DNA of 64,000 nucleotides, from the NCBI RefSeq assembly GCF_016908355.1, contig NZ_JAFBDT010000008.1, positions 1-64,000 on the forward strand, read 5' to 3'. Below, in pieces: positions 45,607 to 55,745 of this stretch. A model generated the notes under the pieces. That model was given only the letters and a program-made list of their open reading frames with translations, searched no databases and was not told the origin of the DNA. The position numbers and the translations under genes are program-made. This stretch comes from Fusibacter tunisiensis (GTDB lineage: Bacteria > Bacillota > Clostridia > Peptostreptococcales > Acidaminobacteraceae). How positions within the stretch are numbered: position 1 is the first letter of the stretch; each line of letters starts with the position of its first letter.

Positions 45607-45700
45607 TAGTAAATACAATTCAATAAGCAGATCCGCACAACGACAGTTAAATGTCGAGTACCGATGAATGACCAAAACGAATTATAAGGAGGGAAGCAAA

Positions 45701-46171
45701 GTGCCTAGAAAAGGAAGTGTTCCTAAAAGAGAAGTATTGCCTGATCCGCTGTACGGAAGCAAAGTTGTCACTAAGTTGATCAACAGCATTATGTATGATG
45801 GAAAAAGAGGCGTTGCTCAAAGCATTGTTTATGGTGCCTTTGAGAATGTGAAAGAAAAAACTGGCAAAGAACCGTTAGAGGTATTTGAAACAGCAATGAA
45901 TAATATCATGCCTGTTTTAGAAGTTAAAGCGAGAAGAGTTGGTGGTTCAAACTATCAGGTTCCAATCGAAGTAAGACCTGAAAGAAGACAAACGCTAGGA
46001 CTTAGATGGCTTACAACTTATGCCAGAAAAAGAGGCGAGCGTACAATGCAAGATAGACTTGCAAAGGAAATTATGGATGCCGCAAACAACACAGGTGCTG
46101 CAGTTAAGAAGAGAGAAGACACTCATAAAATGGCAGAGTCTAACAAAGCATTTGCACACTATCGTTTCTAA
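45701..46171 (+). CDS. rpsG: 30S ribosomal protein S7
   Basis: A 156-residue protein that initiates assembly of the 30S head. '[22 protein letters not shown]' begins the fold; '[19 protein letters not shown]' is the conserved rRNA-binding stretch. GTG 45701 is chosen because AAGGAGGG lies just upstream and the family starts with PRKG; an open frame reaches back to 45668. A short hairpin (46189-46208) separates it from fusA. Confidence 0.97.
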   Translation: MPRKGSVPKREVLPDPLYGSKVVTKLINSIMYDGKRGVAQSIVYGAFENVKEKTGKEPLEVFETAMNNIMPVLEVKARRVGGSNYQVPIEVRPERRQTLGLRWLTTYARKRGERTMQDRLAKEIMDAANNTGAAVKKREDTHKMAESNKAFAHYRF

Positions 46172-46235
46172 AATTAAAAATACTGTGTAAACTCGGGTAG
46201 CCGGGTTTATGCATTGTCTTGAAAGGAGGATATAG

Positions 46236-48302
46236 ATGAGTAGAAGTTACTCGCTAGAGAATACGAGAAACATCGGGATCATGGCGCACATCGATGCCGG
46301 GAAAACAACTACCACTGAGAGAATCCTCTATTATACAGGTATCAACTATAAAATCGGTGAAACTCATGAGGGTGGCGCTACCATGGACTGGATGGAGCAG
46401 GAGCAGGAGAGAGGTATTACAATTACTTCTGCTGCAACGACTTGTGCATGGAGAGAAAAGCGAATCAATATTATTGATACGCCAGGTCACGTTGACTTCA
46501 CTGTTGAAGTTGAAAGATCACTTCGTGTACTAGATGGTTCAGTAGCTGTGTTCTGTGCTAAAGGTGGCGTAGAGCCTCAATCAGAAGCAGTTTGGAGACA
46601 AGCAGATAAATATGGCGTACCAAGAATGGCTTTTGTTAACAAAATGGACATAACTGGTGCGGACTTCTTCAGAGTTATTAAAATGATGAAGGATAGACTT
46701 AAAGCCAATGCGGTTCCACTTCAGTTGCCAATTGGTGCTGAAGATAATTTTGTTGGTTTGGTTGACTTGATGGAAATGAAAGCAGTTTACTATAGAGGCG
46801 AATTTGGTGAGCAGATTGATATTGAAGACATCCCAGCTGATATGGTAGAACTTGCAGAAGAATATCAACACAGCATGATGGAATCTATAGCTGAAACTGA
46901 TGAAGAATTGATGGAGAAATATCTTGAGGGCGAAGCATTAAATGTAGATGAACTCAAGGTTGCACTTCGTAAAGCAACAATCAATAATGAAATTGTACCA
47001 GTATTCTGTGGGTCAGCATATAAAAATAAAGGTGTTCAGAGAATGTTGGATGGTGTTGTTGACTTTATGCCAGCGCCAACTGATGTAGCGGCAATTCAAG
47101 GTCTTGATGAAGACGGCAATGAAGCTGAAAGAGCTTCAAGTGATGAGCTTCCTTTCTCTGCTTTGGCTTTTAAAATTATGACAGATCCATATGTAGGAAA
47201 ACTTACTTTCTTTAGAGTATACTCTGGTATGTTGGATTCAGGATCATACGTATACAATTCAACGAAACAGAAGAAAGAAAGAGTTGGTCGAATTCTTCAG
47301 ATGCACGCCAATAAGAGAGAAGAAATTCAAAGAGTTTATTCTGGAGATATTGCTGCAGCAGTAGGCCTTAAGTACACAACGACAGGTGATACGCTTTGTG
47401 ACCCTGACAACGTGATTGTACTTGAGTCTATGGAATTCCCAGAGCCTGTTATACGTGTTGCAATTGAACCAAAGACCCGAGCAGGTCAAGAAAAAATGGG
47501 CATTGCGCTTGCGAAACTTGCAGAGGAAGACCCAACATTTAGAACCTATACAGATGAAGAAACTGGCCAAGTCATTATTGCCGGTATGGGTGAACTTCAC
47601 CTTGAAATCATCGTAGATAGACTATTGAGAGAGTTTAAAGTGGAAGCCAACATTGGTGCACCACAAGTTGCATATAAAGAAACAATTACGAAACCAGTTG
47701 ATATCGACTACAAGTATGCTAAGCAGTCTGGTGGTAGAGGTCAATATGGTCACGTTAAAATCAAGTTTGCACCAAATGAGTCTGGAAAAGGGTATGCCTT
47801 TGAAACGACTGTTACTGGTGGTACAGTACCAAAAGAATACTTCAGTGCAATTGATGACGGTGTGCAAGGTGCTATGAAAGCGGGAATACTTGGTGGTTAT
47901 GAAGTTGTAGATATCACTGCAAATCTTTATGATGGTTCTTATCACGAAGTTGACTCCAATGAAATGGCATTTAAACTTGCAGCTTCCATGGCAGTTAAAG
48001 AGGCTATGAAAAAAGGAGACGCTGTTCTTCTTGAGCCTTTCATGAAAGTTGAAGTTACAGTTCCAGAAGAATACTTTGGTGACGTTATGGGTGATATAAA
48101 CTCTAGACGTGGAAAACTTGAAGGTATGGAAGTGGTTCATGGTGCACAAGTTATCAATGCACATGTCCCATTGTCTGAAATGTTTGGATATGCCACTGAC
48201 TTAAGATCGAAATCTCAAGGTCGTGGAACATATACAATGTTATTCAGTCATTATGAGCAAGTACCTAAAAATATCGCTGATGATCTCATCGGCAAAAAAT
48301 AA
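46236..48302 (+). CDS. fusA: Elongation factor G
   Basis: The 688-residue canonical translocase. '[20 protein letters not shown]' is the P-loop, '[20 protein letters not shown]' is switch II and '[10 protein letters not shown]' is the guanine site. Domain IV carries '[16 protein letters not shown]'. It differs clearly from the divergent paralogue at 18086. It is preceded by GGAGGATA and followed by tuf after 19 bases. Confidence 0.98.
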   Translation: MSRSYSLENTRNIGIMAHIDAGKTTTTERILYYTGINYKIGETHEGGATMDWMEQEQERGITITSAATTCAWREKRINIIDTPGHVDFTVEVERSLRVLDGSVAVFCAKGGVEPQSEAVWRQADKYGVPRMAFVNKMDITGADFFRVIKMMKDRLKANAVPLQLPIGAEDNFVGLVDLMEMKAVYYRGEFGEQIDIEDIPADMVELAEEYQHSMMESIAETDEELMEKYLEGEALNVDELKVALRKATINNEIVPVFCGSAYKNKGVQRMLDGVVDFMPAPTDVAAIQGLDEDGNEAERASSDELPFSALAFKIMTDPYVGKLTFFRVYSGMLDSGSYVYNSTKQKKERVGRILQMHANKREEIQRVYSGDIAAAVGLKYTTTGDTLCDPDNVIVLESMEFPEPVIRVAIEPKTRAGQEKMGIALAKLAEEDPTFRTYTDEETGQVIIAGMGELHLEIIVDRLLREFKVEANIGAPQVAYKETITKPVDIDYKYAKQSGGRGQYGHVKIKFAPNESGKGYAFETTVTGGTVPKEYFSAIDDGVQGAMKAGILGGYEVVDITANLYDGSYHEVDSNEMAFKLAASMAVKEAMKKGDAVLLEPFMKVEVTVPEEYFGDVMGDINSRRGKLEGMEVVHGAQVINAHVPLSEMFGYATDLRSKSQGRGTYTMLFSHYEQVPKNIADDLIGKK

Positions 48303-48321
48303 TCCTGGGGAGGAATAAAAA

Positions 48322-49512
48322 ATGGCTAAGCAAAAGTTTGAAAGAACTAAACCACACTGTAACATTGGAACAATCGGTCACGTTGACCACGGTAAAACAA
48401 CGCTTACAGCGGCAATTACAAAAGTATTGTTTGAAAAATACGGATTTGGTGAAAAAGTTGATTTTGAAAATATCGACAAAGCACCAGAAGAGAGAGAAAG
48501 AGGGATTACAATCTCTACAGCTCACGTTGAGTACGAAACACCAGCGAGACACTATGCACACGTTGACTGTCCAGGTCACGCCGACTATGTAAAGAACATG
48601 ATTACAGGTGCTGCGCAAATGGATGGTTCAATCCTAGTTGTATCAGCAGCAGATGGTCCAATGCCACAAACAAGAGAGCATATCTTGCTTTCAAGACAAG
48701 TTGGCGTACCATATATCGTTGTATTCCTTAACAAATGTGACATGGTAGATGACGAAGAATTGCTTGAACTCGTTGAAATGGAAGTAAGAGATTTGCTTTC
48801 AGAGTATGACTTCCCAGGCGATGACACACCTATCGTAAGAGGTTCAGCTCTTAAAGCTCTTGAAGGTGAAGAAGCGTGGACAGAAAAAATCATCGAACTT
48901 TTTGAAATTATCGATGAATACATCCCACAACCTGAAAGAGATACAGATAAGCCATTCCTTATGCCAGTAGAGGACGTATTCTCAATTACAGGAAGAGGAA
49001 CAGTAGCAACAGGAAGAATTGAAAGAGGAATCGTAAAGGTTTCTGAGGAAGTTGAGCTTGTTGGATTATCAGAAGCGCCAAGAAAGCTTGTAGTAACAGG
49101 CGTAGAGATGTTCAAGAAACTTCTTGATGAAGGACAGGCAGGCGATAACGTAGGCCTTCTTCTTAGAGGAATTCAAAGAACAGAAATTGAAAGAGGCCAA
49201 GTACTTGCAAAGCCAGGTACAATTCACCCACATACAAAGTTCGAAGCTCAAGTTTATGTTTTGACAAAAGAAGAGGGCGGAAGACACACACCATTCTTCA
49301 AAGGCTATAGACCACAGTTCTTCTTTAGAACAACAGACGTAACTGGATCAATTGATCTTCCAGCAGGCGTTGAAATGTGTATGCCTGGTGATAACGTAGA
49401 AATGAACATCGAATTGATTTCACCAATTGCGATTGAAGAAGGTTTAAGATTCTCAATCCGTGAAGGTGGAAGAACAGTTGGTGCTGGATCTGTTATCAAG
49501 ATTTACGAATAA
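48322..49512 (+). CDS. tuf: Elongation factor Tu (copy 2)
   Basis: A 396-residue GTPase with the same protein sequence as copy 1 at 32579. By eye the coding sequences differ at six third positions only, and similarity stops at the start codon and a few bases after the stop codon, a pattern expected from gene conversion. It is the last gene of the str operon, and its terminator hairpin contains the promoter for the S10 operon. Confidence 0.98.
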   Translation: MAKQKFERTKPHCNIGTIGHVDHGKTTLTAAITKVLFEKYGFGEKVDFENIDKAPEERERGITISTAHVEYETPARHYAHVDCPGHADYVKNMITGAAQMDGSILVVSAADGPMPQTREHILLSRQVGVPYIVVFLNKCDMVDDEELLELVEMEVRDLLSEYDFPGDDTPIVRGSALKALEGEEAWTEKIIELFEIIDEYIPQPERDTDKPFLMPVEDVFSITGRGTVATGRIERGIVKVSEEVELVGLSEAPRKLVVTGVEMFKKLLDEGQAGDNVGLLLRGIQRTEIERGQVLAKPGTIHPHTKFEAQVYVLTKEEGGRHTPFFKGYRPQFFFRTTDVTGSIDLPAGVEMCMPGDNVEMNIELISPIAIEEGLRFSIREGGRTVGAGSVIKIYE

Positions 49513-49547
49513 TAAATTGTTTCTAAATCTAAATACAATTAGTGAAA

Positions 49548-49578
49548 AACAACCCCTTGTAATTTACAAGGGGTTGTT
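49548..49578 (+). terminator. Terminator hairpin after tuf copy 2
   Basis: AACAACCCCTTGT (49548-49560) pairs with ACAAGGGGTTGTT (49566-49578) around AATTT. There is no T-run after it; instead a -10 element follows. Confidence 0.75.
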
Positions 49579-49585
49579 GTATAAT
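49557..49585 (+). promoter_or_regulatory. S10 operon promoter embedded in the tuf terminator
   Basis: TTGTAA (49557-49562) lies in the top of the tuf hairpin, and TATAAT (49580-49585) follows exactly 17 bases later, directly after the hairpin. Transcription would begin near 49592 and give a leader of about 190 bases. Confidence 0.65.
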
Positions 49586-49591
49586 ATTGTG

Positions 49592-49780
49592 GTGCACTAA
49601 TGCGATGATGTGGAAAGTTACTATGCTGCGAGAAAATTTCCACGGAGAATTGTTCATACTGGATATGAACGACGAGTTTTTTGTCCAAACGATTACGAAA
49701 CACCTGGCGGTGTGGACGATGTTTGTCTTGGTCGTATGAATGCAGTAGGCATGCGATAAAAAAATAAGGAGGTTTAGCAA
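49592..49780 (+). promoter_or_regulatory. Structured leader of the S10 operon
   Basis: Between the promoter and rpsJ lie three clear hairpins: GTGGAAA/TTTCCAC (49610-49616, 49637-49643); GTTCATA/TATGAAC (49652-49658, 49664-49670) with loop CTGGA; and GTCCA/TGGAC (49683-49687, 49713-49717) stacked on CACC/GGTG (49701-49704, 49709-49712) with loop TGGC. A leader of this size suits autoregulation of the S10 operon, which is done by L4 in several bacteria. The binding protein here is inferred. Confidence 0.55.
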
Positions 49781-50092
49781 ATGGCTAATAAGCAAAAGAT
49801 TAGAATCAGATTGAAATCATTTGATCACAAAGTGCTTGATAACACAGCACAAAAAATTGTAGAAGTGGCTAAAACCACTGGTGCGGATGTAGCAGGACCC
49901 ATTCCGTTGCCAACAAAAAAAGAAGTTGTTACAATCTTGAGAGCAGTACACAAATATAAAGATTCTAGAGAGCAATTTGAAATTAGAACGCACAAGAGAT
50001 TGATTGACATCTTAAATCCTGCACAAAAAACTGTAGACGCGCTTATGAAACTTGAACTCCCTGCTGGAGTTGATGTGGAAATCAAGTTATAA
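49781..50092 (+). CDS. rpsJ: 30S ribosomal protein S10
   Basis: A 103-residue protein of the 30S head, also known as NusE in antitermination complexes. '[15 protein letters not shown]' and '[17 protein letters not shown]' are the conserved parts. It starts behind AAGGAGG and opens the S10 operon. A structured gap of about 100 bases separates it from rplC. Confidence 0.98.
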   Translation: MANKQKIRIRLKSFDHKVLDNTAQKIVEVAKTTGADVAGPIPLPTKKEVVTILRAVHKYKDSREQFEIRTHKRLIDILNPAQKTVDALMKLELPAGVDVEIKL

Positions 50093-50106
50093 GCGACTAA
50101 AAGAGA

Positions 50107-50164
50107 CTAAGATTTCGGTTTAAATAGATAAACCTGTTTTCTTAGGATGATTACTTCGGTAATC
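50107..50164 (+). promoter_or_regulatory. Structured RNA between rpsJ and rplC
   Basis: CTAAG (50107-50111) pairs with CTTAG (50141-50145), enclosing GGTTTA/TAAACC (50117-50122, 50129-50134). It is followed by GATTAC-TTCG-GTAATC (50149-50164), a six-pair stem with the very stable C(UUCG)G loop. The rplC ribosome binding site lies about 16 bases later. No family is recognised. Confidence 0.5.
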
Positions 50165-50194
50165 CGCTGTAAGAATATTAGGAGGTGCAAAAGC

Positions 50195-50827
50195 ATGGTA
50201 GGAATTATCGGTAAAAAAATCGGTATGACCCAAGTATTCAACGAAGAAGGCATCGTAACTCCTGTAACAGTTCTTGAAGTGACACCTATGGTGGTTACTC
50301 AAATTAAAACTGTGGAGACAGATGGTTACAATGCGATTCAAGTTGCTTCTGGAGACATCAAAGAAAAACATGTCAACAAACCTATGAAAGGTCATTTTGA
50401 CAAAGCTGGAACAGCGTACAAAAAGACCCTTAAAGAGTTTAGAGTTGACAATCCTGCTGAGTTCAAAATTGGTCAGGAAATCGCAGTTGATATTTTTGAA
50501 AACGGACAAAAAATTGATGTAACTGGTACATCTAAAGGTAAAGGAACTGCCGGCCCAATTAAGCGACATAATCAGTCAAGGGGTCCAGAAACTCACGGTT
50601 CTAAATACCATAGAGGTGGCGGATCAATTGGAGCGGCTTCGTATCCAGCTCGAGTTTTCAAAGGAATGCCAATGGCGGGTAGAATGGGTAATGAAACAGT
50701 TACTGTTCAAAATCTTGAGGTAGTCAAGATTGATGCAGAAAGAAATCTGTTGCTCGTTAAAGGTGCGGTGCCAGGCCCTAAGAGTGGTCAACTGGTAATT
50801 AGCAAAGCTGTTAAGGCAACACTATAA
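50195..50827 (+). CDS. rplC: 50S ribosomal protein L3
   Basis: A 210-residue early-assembly protein reaching toward the peptidyl-transferase centre. '[16 protein letters not shown]' starts the fold, and the central extension reads '[20 protein letters not shown]' then '[13 protein letters not shown]'. ATG 50195 follows AGGAGGTG; the in-frame start at 50147 is within the structured gap. Confidence 0.97.
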   Translation: MVGIIGKKIGMTQVFNEEGIVTPVTVLEVTPMVVTQIKTVETDGYNAIQVASGDIKEKHVNKPMKGHFDKAGTAYKKTLKEFRVDNPAEFKIGQEIAVDIFENGQKIDVTGTSKGKGTAGPIKRHNQSRGPETHGSKYHRGGGSIGAASYPARVFKGMPMAGRMGNETVTVQNLEVVKIDAERNLLLVKGAVPGPKSGQLVISKAVKATL

Positions 50828-50851
50828 TAGCTTGAGAAAGGAGGAAGCACA

Positions 50852-51478
50852 GTGCCTAAATTAGAAGTATTAAACGTTTCCGGTCAGAAAGTGACTGAAA
50901 TAGAATTAAACGAAACTATTTTCGGAATAGAGCCAAATGTACCTGTTATGCACGAAATTGTTAAAAATTATCTTGCAAATCAAAGACAAGGTACACAATC
51001 TGCTAAGACAAGAGCAGAAGTAAGAGGCGGCGGAAGAAAGCCGTTCAGACAAAAAGGAACAGGTAATGCGAGACAAGGAACAATCAGAGCCCCTCATTAT
51101 GTAGGTGGTGGTGTTGTTTTCGCGCCGAAGCCAAGAAGTTACAGATATACTTTGCCTAAGAAGGTAAAAAGACTTGGTCTTAAATCTGCATTAAGTGCAA
51201 AAGTTAGGGATCAAGAACTAATTGTTTTAGATGAGCTTGTAATGGCAGCTCCAAAAACAAAAGATATGCTTAACATCATTAACAACATTAAAGTGAATGG
51301 AAAGAAAGTTCTTTTTGTTACAGGAGATGTTGAAAACAATGTGATAAAAGCATCTAACAACATTGAAGGCGTTAGCACAACATTTGTTGGTTCAATCAAT
51401 GTTTATGACATTTTGAATCACGATTATTGTGTTGTTACTAAAAATGCGGTTGAAAAAATCGAGGAGGTGTACGCATAA
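50852..51478 (+). CDS. rplD: 50S ribosomal protein L4
   Basis: A 208-residue protein lining the exit tunnel with its loop ('EVRGGGRKPFRQKGTGNARQ'). It is also the autoregulator of the S10 operon in several bacteria, which makes it the candidate ligand of the leader at 49592. The GTG start follows AAAGGAGG, and the stop overlaps the rplW start by one base. Confidence 0.97.
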   Translation: MPKLEVLNVSGQKVTEIELNETIFGIEPNVPVMHEIVKNYLANQRQGTQSAKTRAEVRGGGRKPFRQKGTGNARQGTIRAPHYVGGGVVFAPKPRSYRYTLPKKVKRLGLKSALSAKVRDQELIVLDELVMAAPKTKDMLNIINNIKVNGKKVLFVTGDVENNVIKASNNIEGVSTTFVGSINVYDILNHDYCVVTKNAVEKIEEVYA

Positions 51479-51768
51479 TGAGAACCTCTTATGATGTGAT
51501 AGTTAGACCTATCGTAACGGAAAATTCCATGATGCAGACTTCAGATCGAAAGTATACATTCGAAGTGCTAAAGGATGCCAATAAAACAGAAATTAGAAAA
51601 GCCGTTGAGGAAGTTTTCGGTGTAAAAGTTGAAAAAATCAGCACAATGCACGTAAAAGGAAAACTTAAGAGACAAGGCAGAAATGAAGGATACACAAGAA
51701 GCTGGAAGAAAGCGATTGTCAAATTGACTGAAGACAGTAAAACAATCGAATTCTTTGAAGGTATGTAA
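51478..51768 (+). CDS. rplW: 50S ribosomal protein L23
   Basis: A 96-residue protein at the tunnel exit, docking site for trigger factor and SRP. 'SYDVIVRPIVTENSMM' and 'RKYTFEVLKDANKTEIRKAVE' are typical. Its ATG shares a base with the rplD stop (TAATG), so translation is coupled. Confidence 0.97.
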   Translation: MRTSYDVIVRPIVTENSMMQTSDRKYTFEVLKDANKTEIRKAVEEVFGVKVEKISTMHVKGKLKRQGRNEGYTRSWKKAIVKLTEDSKTIEFFEGM

Positions 51769-51795
51769 TCAAAAAGACTCGAAGGAGGTAAAACC

Positions 51796-52626
51796 ATGGG
51801 TATTAGAGGATATAAACCGACTTCACCTGCTGTAAGACAAATGACAGTGTCTACTTTCGAAGAAATTACAAAAAAGCAACCTGAAAAGTCTTTGGTAGTT
51901 TCATTGAAGAAAAATTCTGGTCGTAACAACCAGGGTAAAATCACTGTTCGTCATAGAGGTGGCGGAACAACAAAAAAATACAGAATCATTGATTTCAAAA
52001 GAAATAAAGACAATGTCCCTGCAAAAGTGGCGGCAATAGAGTACGATCCTAATCGAAGTGCAAATATTGCATTGTTACACTATGCAGATGGTGACAAAAG
52101 ATATATCATACATCCAAACGGTTTGAAAGTTGGAGATACTATTATATCTGGCGAATATCAGGATATTAAAGTGGGGAACGCAATGCCACTTATGAATATG
52201 CCTGTAGGTACAATTATTCACAACATTGAAATGAAGCCAGGAAAAGGCGCACAACTCGTTAGATCTGCTGGTAACTCTGCTCAACTTATGGCGAAAGAAG
52301 GAAACTATGCACTTCTTAGATTGCCATCAGGTGAGACGCGTTATGTCAGAAAAGAATGTCGCGCTACAATTGGACAAGTAGGTAACATCGATCACGAGAA
52401 CATTACAATTGGTAAAGCTGGACGTAAAAGACATATGGGCATTCGACCAACAGTCAGAGGTTCTGTAATGAATCCTAACGATCACCCTCACGGTGGTGGT
52501 GAAGGTAGATCACCAATTGGTAGACCATCTCCGGTTACACCATGGGGTAAGCCGGCTCTTGGTTACAAAACTCGAAAGAAAAACAAGCAATCAAACAAAT
52601 ATATTGTTTCAAGAAGAAAGAAATAA
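51796..52626 (+). CDS. rplB: 50S ribosomal protein L2
   Basis: A 276-residue protein needed for subunit joining and peptidyl-transferase activity. The C-terminal '[20 protein letters not shown]' carries the critical His. It is full length and starts behind GAAGGAGG. Confidence 0.98.
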   Translation: MGIRGYKPTSPAVRQMTVSTFEEITKKQPEKSLVVSLKKNSGRNNQGKITVRHRGGGTTKKYRIIDFKRNKDNVPAKVAAIEYDPNRSANIALLHYADGDKRYIIHPNGLKVGDTIISGEYQDIKVGNAMPLMNMPVGTIIHNIEMKPGKGAQLVRSAGNSAQLMAKEGNYALLRLPSGETRYVRKECRATIGQVGNIDHENITIGKAGRKRHMGIRPTVRGSVMNPNDHPHGGGEGRSPIGRPSPVTPWGKPALGYKTRKKNKQSNKYIVSRRKK

Positions 52627-52656
52627 TCCGATTTACAACTGAAAGGAGGACATTTC

Positions 52657-52929
52657 ATGGGAAGATCTCTTAAAAAAGGTCCATTTGTCCACAAAGGCCT
52701 ATTGAGAAAAATAGAAGAAATGAATGCATCCGGCGAAAAGAGAGTCGTTAAGGCATGGTCGAGAGCATCAACTATTTTCCCACAAATGGTTGGTCATACA
52801 ATTGCGGTTCACGATGGAAAGAAACATGTTCCAGTTTATATTACAGAAGACATGATTGGACACAAGCTTGGTGAATTTGCACCAACTAGAACGTTCAGAG
52901 GTCACGCTGGCGATAAAAAAAGTAAATAA
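52657..52929 (+). CDS. rpsS: 30S ribosomal protein S19
   Basis: A 90-residue protein of the 30S head near the A site. '[20 protein letters not shown]' and '[16 protein letters not shown]' are the signature stretches. Preceded by AAAGGAGG. Confidence 0.98.
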   Translation: MGRSLKKGPFVHKGLLRKIEEMNASGEKRVVKAWSRASTIFPQMVGHTIAVHDGKKHVPVYITEDMIGHKLGEFAPTRTFRGHAGDKKSK

Positions 52930-52958
52930 TTTCACTAATCCGAAAGGAGGTATTGAGA

Positions 52959-53294
52959 ATGCAAGCTAAAGCAGAAGCTAAGTATATTAGAGTCTCACCT
53001 CGTAAAATGAAGCCTATCGCAGACTTGGTTAGAGGTAAAAGCGTTAAAGATGCACAAGCAATCTTAAAGTTTACACCTAGAAAAGGTGCTGAAATATTTT
53101 TAAAAGTATTGAATTCAGCAGTTGCTAATGCTGAAAACAATCATCACATGGATGTTGAAACTTTGATTGTAAAAGACATTTATGCAAATCAAGGACCAAC
53201 AATGAAAAGATGGAAAGCCGGTTCAATGGGGAGAGCAAACCCTATTTTAAGAAGAAGCAGCCATGTAGGCGTTGTTGTCGCTGAAAAAGAGTAA
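52959..53294 (+). CDS. rplV: 50S ribosomal protein L22
   Basis: A 111-residue protein whose hairpin lines the exit tunnel and influences macrolide binding ('GPTMKRWKAGSMGRANPI'). The ATG at 52959 lies 8 bases after AAAGGAGG; an in-frame TTG at 52953 is too close to that site. Confidence 0.96.
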   Translation: MQAKAEAKYIRVSPRKMKPIADLVRGKSVKDAQAILKFTPRKGAEIFLKVLNSAVANAENNHHMDVETLIVKDIYANQGPTMKRWKAGSMGRANPILRRSSHVGVVVAEKE

Positions 53295-53309
53295 AGGAGG
53301 GTATGCTGA

Positions 53310-54068
53310 ATGGGTCAAAAGGTTAGCCCACACGGACTCCGAGTTGGAGTCATCAAAGATTGGGACTCAAAATGGTATGCAAATAAGAGAAATTTCGCAG
53401 ATTTGTTAATTGAAGATTTTGAGATTCGTAAATACATCAAAAAAAGGTTGTTTACAGCTGGAATTTCTAGAATTTATATTGATAGAACTGCAAATGACAA
53501 GGTCCACATTAATATCTTTACTGCAAAACCAGGTATGGTAGTTGGTAAGGGTGGCGAAAACATTAAAGTTTTGAGAGAAGAACTTGAAAGAATGACAAAG
53601 AAATCTATCCAGTTGGATATTTCTGAAGTAGATAACATTGACAATGATGCACAATTGGTTGCAGAAAATGTTGCGTTTTCACTTGAGAGAAGAGTTTCAT
53701 TCAGAAGAGCTATGAAACAAGTAATCGGGAGAGCACTTAAAGCTGGTGCAGAAGGTATTAAAGTACAAACATCTGGTAGACTCGGTGGCGCTGAAATGGC
53801 AAGAACTGAAGGTTATTCAGAGGGCAATGTACCACTTTCAACTTTAAGAGCTGATATTGATTATGGTTTTGCTGAAGCGGATACAACTTATGGTAAAATC
53901 GGTGTCAAAGTTTGGATTAATAAAGGCGAAGTGTTGCCGAGTGTCAGTGAAGAAACAAGACTTCAAAGAAAAGAAGCTAGAAAAGCATCTGACAAGCGTC
54001 CAAGAGGCGGAAGAAATAATTCGGGACAAAACAGAGGACCGAGAAAGCCTAGAAATAACAACAATTAA
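53310..54068 (+). CDS. rpsC: 30S ribosomal protein S3
   Basis: A 252-residue protein at the mRNA entry channel, with helicase activity. A KH domain is visible at '[20 protein letters not shown]', followed by the C-terminal domain '[20 protein letters not shown]'. The tail is longer and richer in Arg, Lys, Gly and Asn than usual ('[20 protein letters not shown]'). Confidence 0.97.
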   Translation: MGQKVSPHGLRVGVIKDWDSKWYANKRNFADLLIEDFEIRKYIKKRLFTAGISRIYIDRTANDKVHINIFTAKPGMVVGKGGENIKVLREELERMTKKSIQLDISEVDNIDNDAQLVAENVAFSLERRVSFRRAMKQVIGRALKAGAEGIKVQTSGRLGGAEMARTEGYSEGNVPLSTLRADIDYGFAEADTTYGKIGVKVWINKGEVLPSVSEETRLQRKEARKASDKRPRGGRNNSGQNRGPRKPRNNNN

Positions 54069-54098
54069 TATAGAGTTTTGTGAAAGGAGGCAATTACC

Positions 54099-54530
54099 AT
54101 GTTAATGCCTAAAAGAGTAAAACGCCGCAGAGTTCACAGAGGTAGAATGTCGGGTACTGCTCAAAAGGGTAACACAGTAACTTACGGAGATTACGGTCTA
54201 GTTGCTATGGAACCAGTTTGGCTCACTTCAAATCAAATTGAATCAGCCAGGATTGCTATAAATAGAAGAATCAAAAGAGGCGGTAAAGTTTGGATTAAAG
54301 TTTTCCCTCACAAGCCAATTACTCAAAAACCTGCTGAGACACGAATGGGTGCTGGTAAAGGTTCACCGGAGTATTGGGTTGCAGTTGTAAAGCCTGGCAG
54401 AGTTTTGTTTGAACTTTCAGGTGTAGATGAGGAACTTGCAAGAGAAGCGATGAGACTTGCTGCAAACAAATTGCCAATTAAGTGTAAATTTGTCAAGAAA
54501 GAAGACGCTATCGAAAAGGGTGGTGAATAA
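54099..54530 (+). CDS. rplP: 50S ribosomal protein L16
   Basis: A 143-residue protein at the A-site side of the large subunit. '[20 protein letters not shown]' and '[20 protein letters not shown]' are diagnostic. The ATG at 54099 follows AAAGGAGG with 8 bases between; the second ATG at 54105 is possible. Confidence 0.97.
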   Translation: MLMPKRVKRRRVHRGRMSGTAQKGNTVTYGDYGLVAMEPVWLTSNQIESARIAINRRIKRGGKVWIKVFPHKPITQKPAETRMGAGKGSPEYWVAVVKPGRVLFELSGVDEELAREAMRLAANKLPIKCKFVKKEDAIEKGGE

Positions 54531-54532
54531 AG

Positions 54533-54727
54533 TTGAAAGCAACTAAAATAAGAGAAATGACAACTCAAGAGTTGAATGATAAAGTGGTAGAGTTGAAAAA
54601 CGAGCTTTTCAACTTGAGATTCCAATTGGCTACAGGACAATTGGAGAATCCTATGCAAATTAAAGCCATTAAAAAAGACATTGCTCGTGTAAAAACGATC
54701 TTGAGAGATAAAGAGATCAACGCGTAA
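54533..54727 (+). CDS. rpmC: 50S ribosomal protein L29
   Basis: A 64-residue helical hairpin protein near the tunnel exit ('[20 protein letters not shown]'). It starts with TTG only two bases after the rplP stop; GGTGGTG within the end of rplP is the likely ribosome binding site. Confidence 0.95.
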   Translation: MKATKIREMTTQELNDKVVELKNELFNLRFQLATGQLENPMQIKAIKKDIARVKTILRDKEINA

Positions 54728-54744
54728 GCAAAGGAGGTAATGCT

Positions 54745-54999
54745 GTGGAAAGAGGCAGAAGAAAAGTTAGAGTTGGATATGTAACCAGCGATAAAATGGA
54801 TAAGACTATCGTCGTTACAGTTGAAGAATTCATCCGTCATCCACTCTATGGTAAAAGAGTAAAAAGAACAAAGAAATTCAAAGCGCATGATGAAGAAAAT
54901 ACATGTGGCATTGGTGATAAAGTAAGAATTATGGAAACTAGACCACTTAGCAAGGATAAAAGATGGAGACTTATTGAAGTCGTAGAAAAAGCTAAGTAG
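54745..54999 (+). CDS. rpsQ: 30S ribosomal protein S17
   Basis: An 84-residue OB-fold protein binding 16S rRNA. '[19 protein letters not shown]' and '[19 protein letters not shown]' are typical. The GTG start follows AAAGGAGG. Confidence 0.97.
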   Translation: MERGRRKVRVGYVTSDKMDKTIVVTVEEFIRHPLYGKRVKRTKKFKAHDEENTCGIGDKVRIMETRPLSKDKRWRLIEVVEKAK

Positions 55000-55022
55000 T
55001 CGGTCGGAAGGAGGACAAAGGC

Positions 55023-55391
55023 ATGATCCAAAACGAAACTCGTTTAAAAGTTGCTGATAACTCTGGTGCGAAAGAAATACTTTGTATCCGTGTACTCGGA
55101 GGATCAAAGAGAAAATATGGAAATATCGGAGATGTTATAGTAGCGACCGTCAAAAATGCAACACCTGGCGGGGTTGTCAAGAAGGGCGACGTTGTCAAGG
55201 CTGTTATTGTAAGAAGCAACTACGGTTTGAGAAGACCAGATGGCAGTTACGTTAAATTTGATGAGAACGCAGCGGTTATCATAAAAGATGATTTATCTCC
55301 AGTAGGAACTCGTATCTTCGGACCAGTTGCTAGAGAGTTAAGAGACAGGAAATTCATGAAAATCGTTTCTCTAGCTCCAGAAGTTCTTTAA
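55023..55391 (+). CDS. rplN: 50S ribosomal protein L14
   Basis: A 122-residue protein at the subunit interface. '[19 protein letters not shown]' and '[20 protein letters not shown]' are conserved. It is the first gene of the classical spc section; no separate promoter is visible in the 23-base gap after rpsQ. Confidence 0.98.
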   Translation: MIQNETRLKVADNSGAKEILCIRVLGGSKRKYGNIGDVIVATVKNATPGGVVKKGDVVKAVIVRSNYGLRRPDGSYVKFDENAAVIIKDDLSPVGTRIFGPVARELRDRKFMKIVSLAPEVL

Positions 55392-55407
55392 ACTTAGGAG
55401 GTGTAGT

Positions 55408-55719
55408 ATGCATATTAAGAAAGGCGATACAGTTATCGTTATTGCTGGTAAAGATAAAGGCAAAAAAGGTAAAGTATTGAGCGTAAACCCAAAAACTGAA
55501 AGAATCATCATAGAAAACGTAAACATGGTAACAAAACACCAAAAGCCTTCAATGAAGGTGCAACAAGGTGGTCGTATTCATAAAGAAGCAGCAATCCATG
55601 TTTCAAATGTTCTTTTGTATGATGCAAAAGCGAAAGCTGGTACAAGAGTTAGATTTAAAGAATTAGAAAATGGTAAAAAAGTCAGAGTATCAGTGAAAAC
55701 TGGTGAGGTAATTGACTAA
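55408..55719 (+). CDS. rplX: 50S ribosomal protein L24
   Basis: A 103-residue assembly-initiating protein with an N-terminal KOW motif ('KGDTVIVIAGKDKGKKGKVL'). Preceded by AGGAGGTG, 16 bases after rplN. Confidence 0.97.
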   Translation: MHIKKGDTVIVIAGKDKGKKGKVLSVNPKTERIIIENVNMVTKHQKPSMKVQQGGRIHKEAAIHVSNVLLYDAKAKAGTRVRFKELENGKKVRVSVKTGEVID

Positions 55720-55745
55720 AACCAGTGAGAAAGGAGGTTTGACTC

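Noticed and set aside
49529-49795. Minus-strand frame of 88 codons over the S10 leader
   Set aside because: No ribosome binding site and no recognisable product. The region is better explained by promoter, hairpins and leader.
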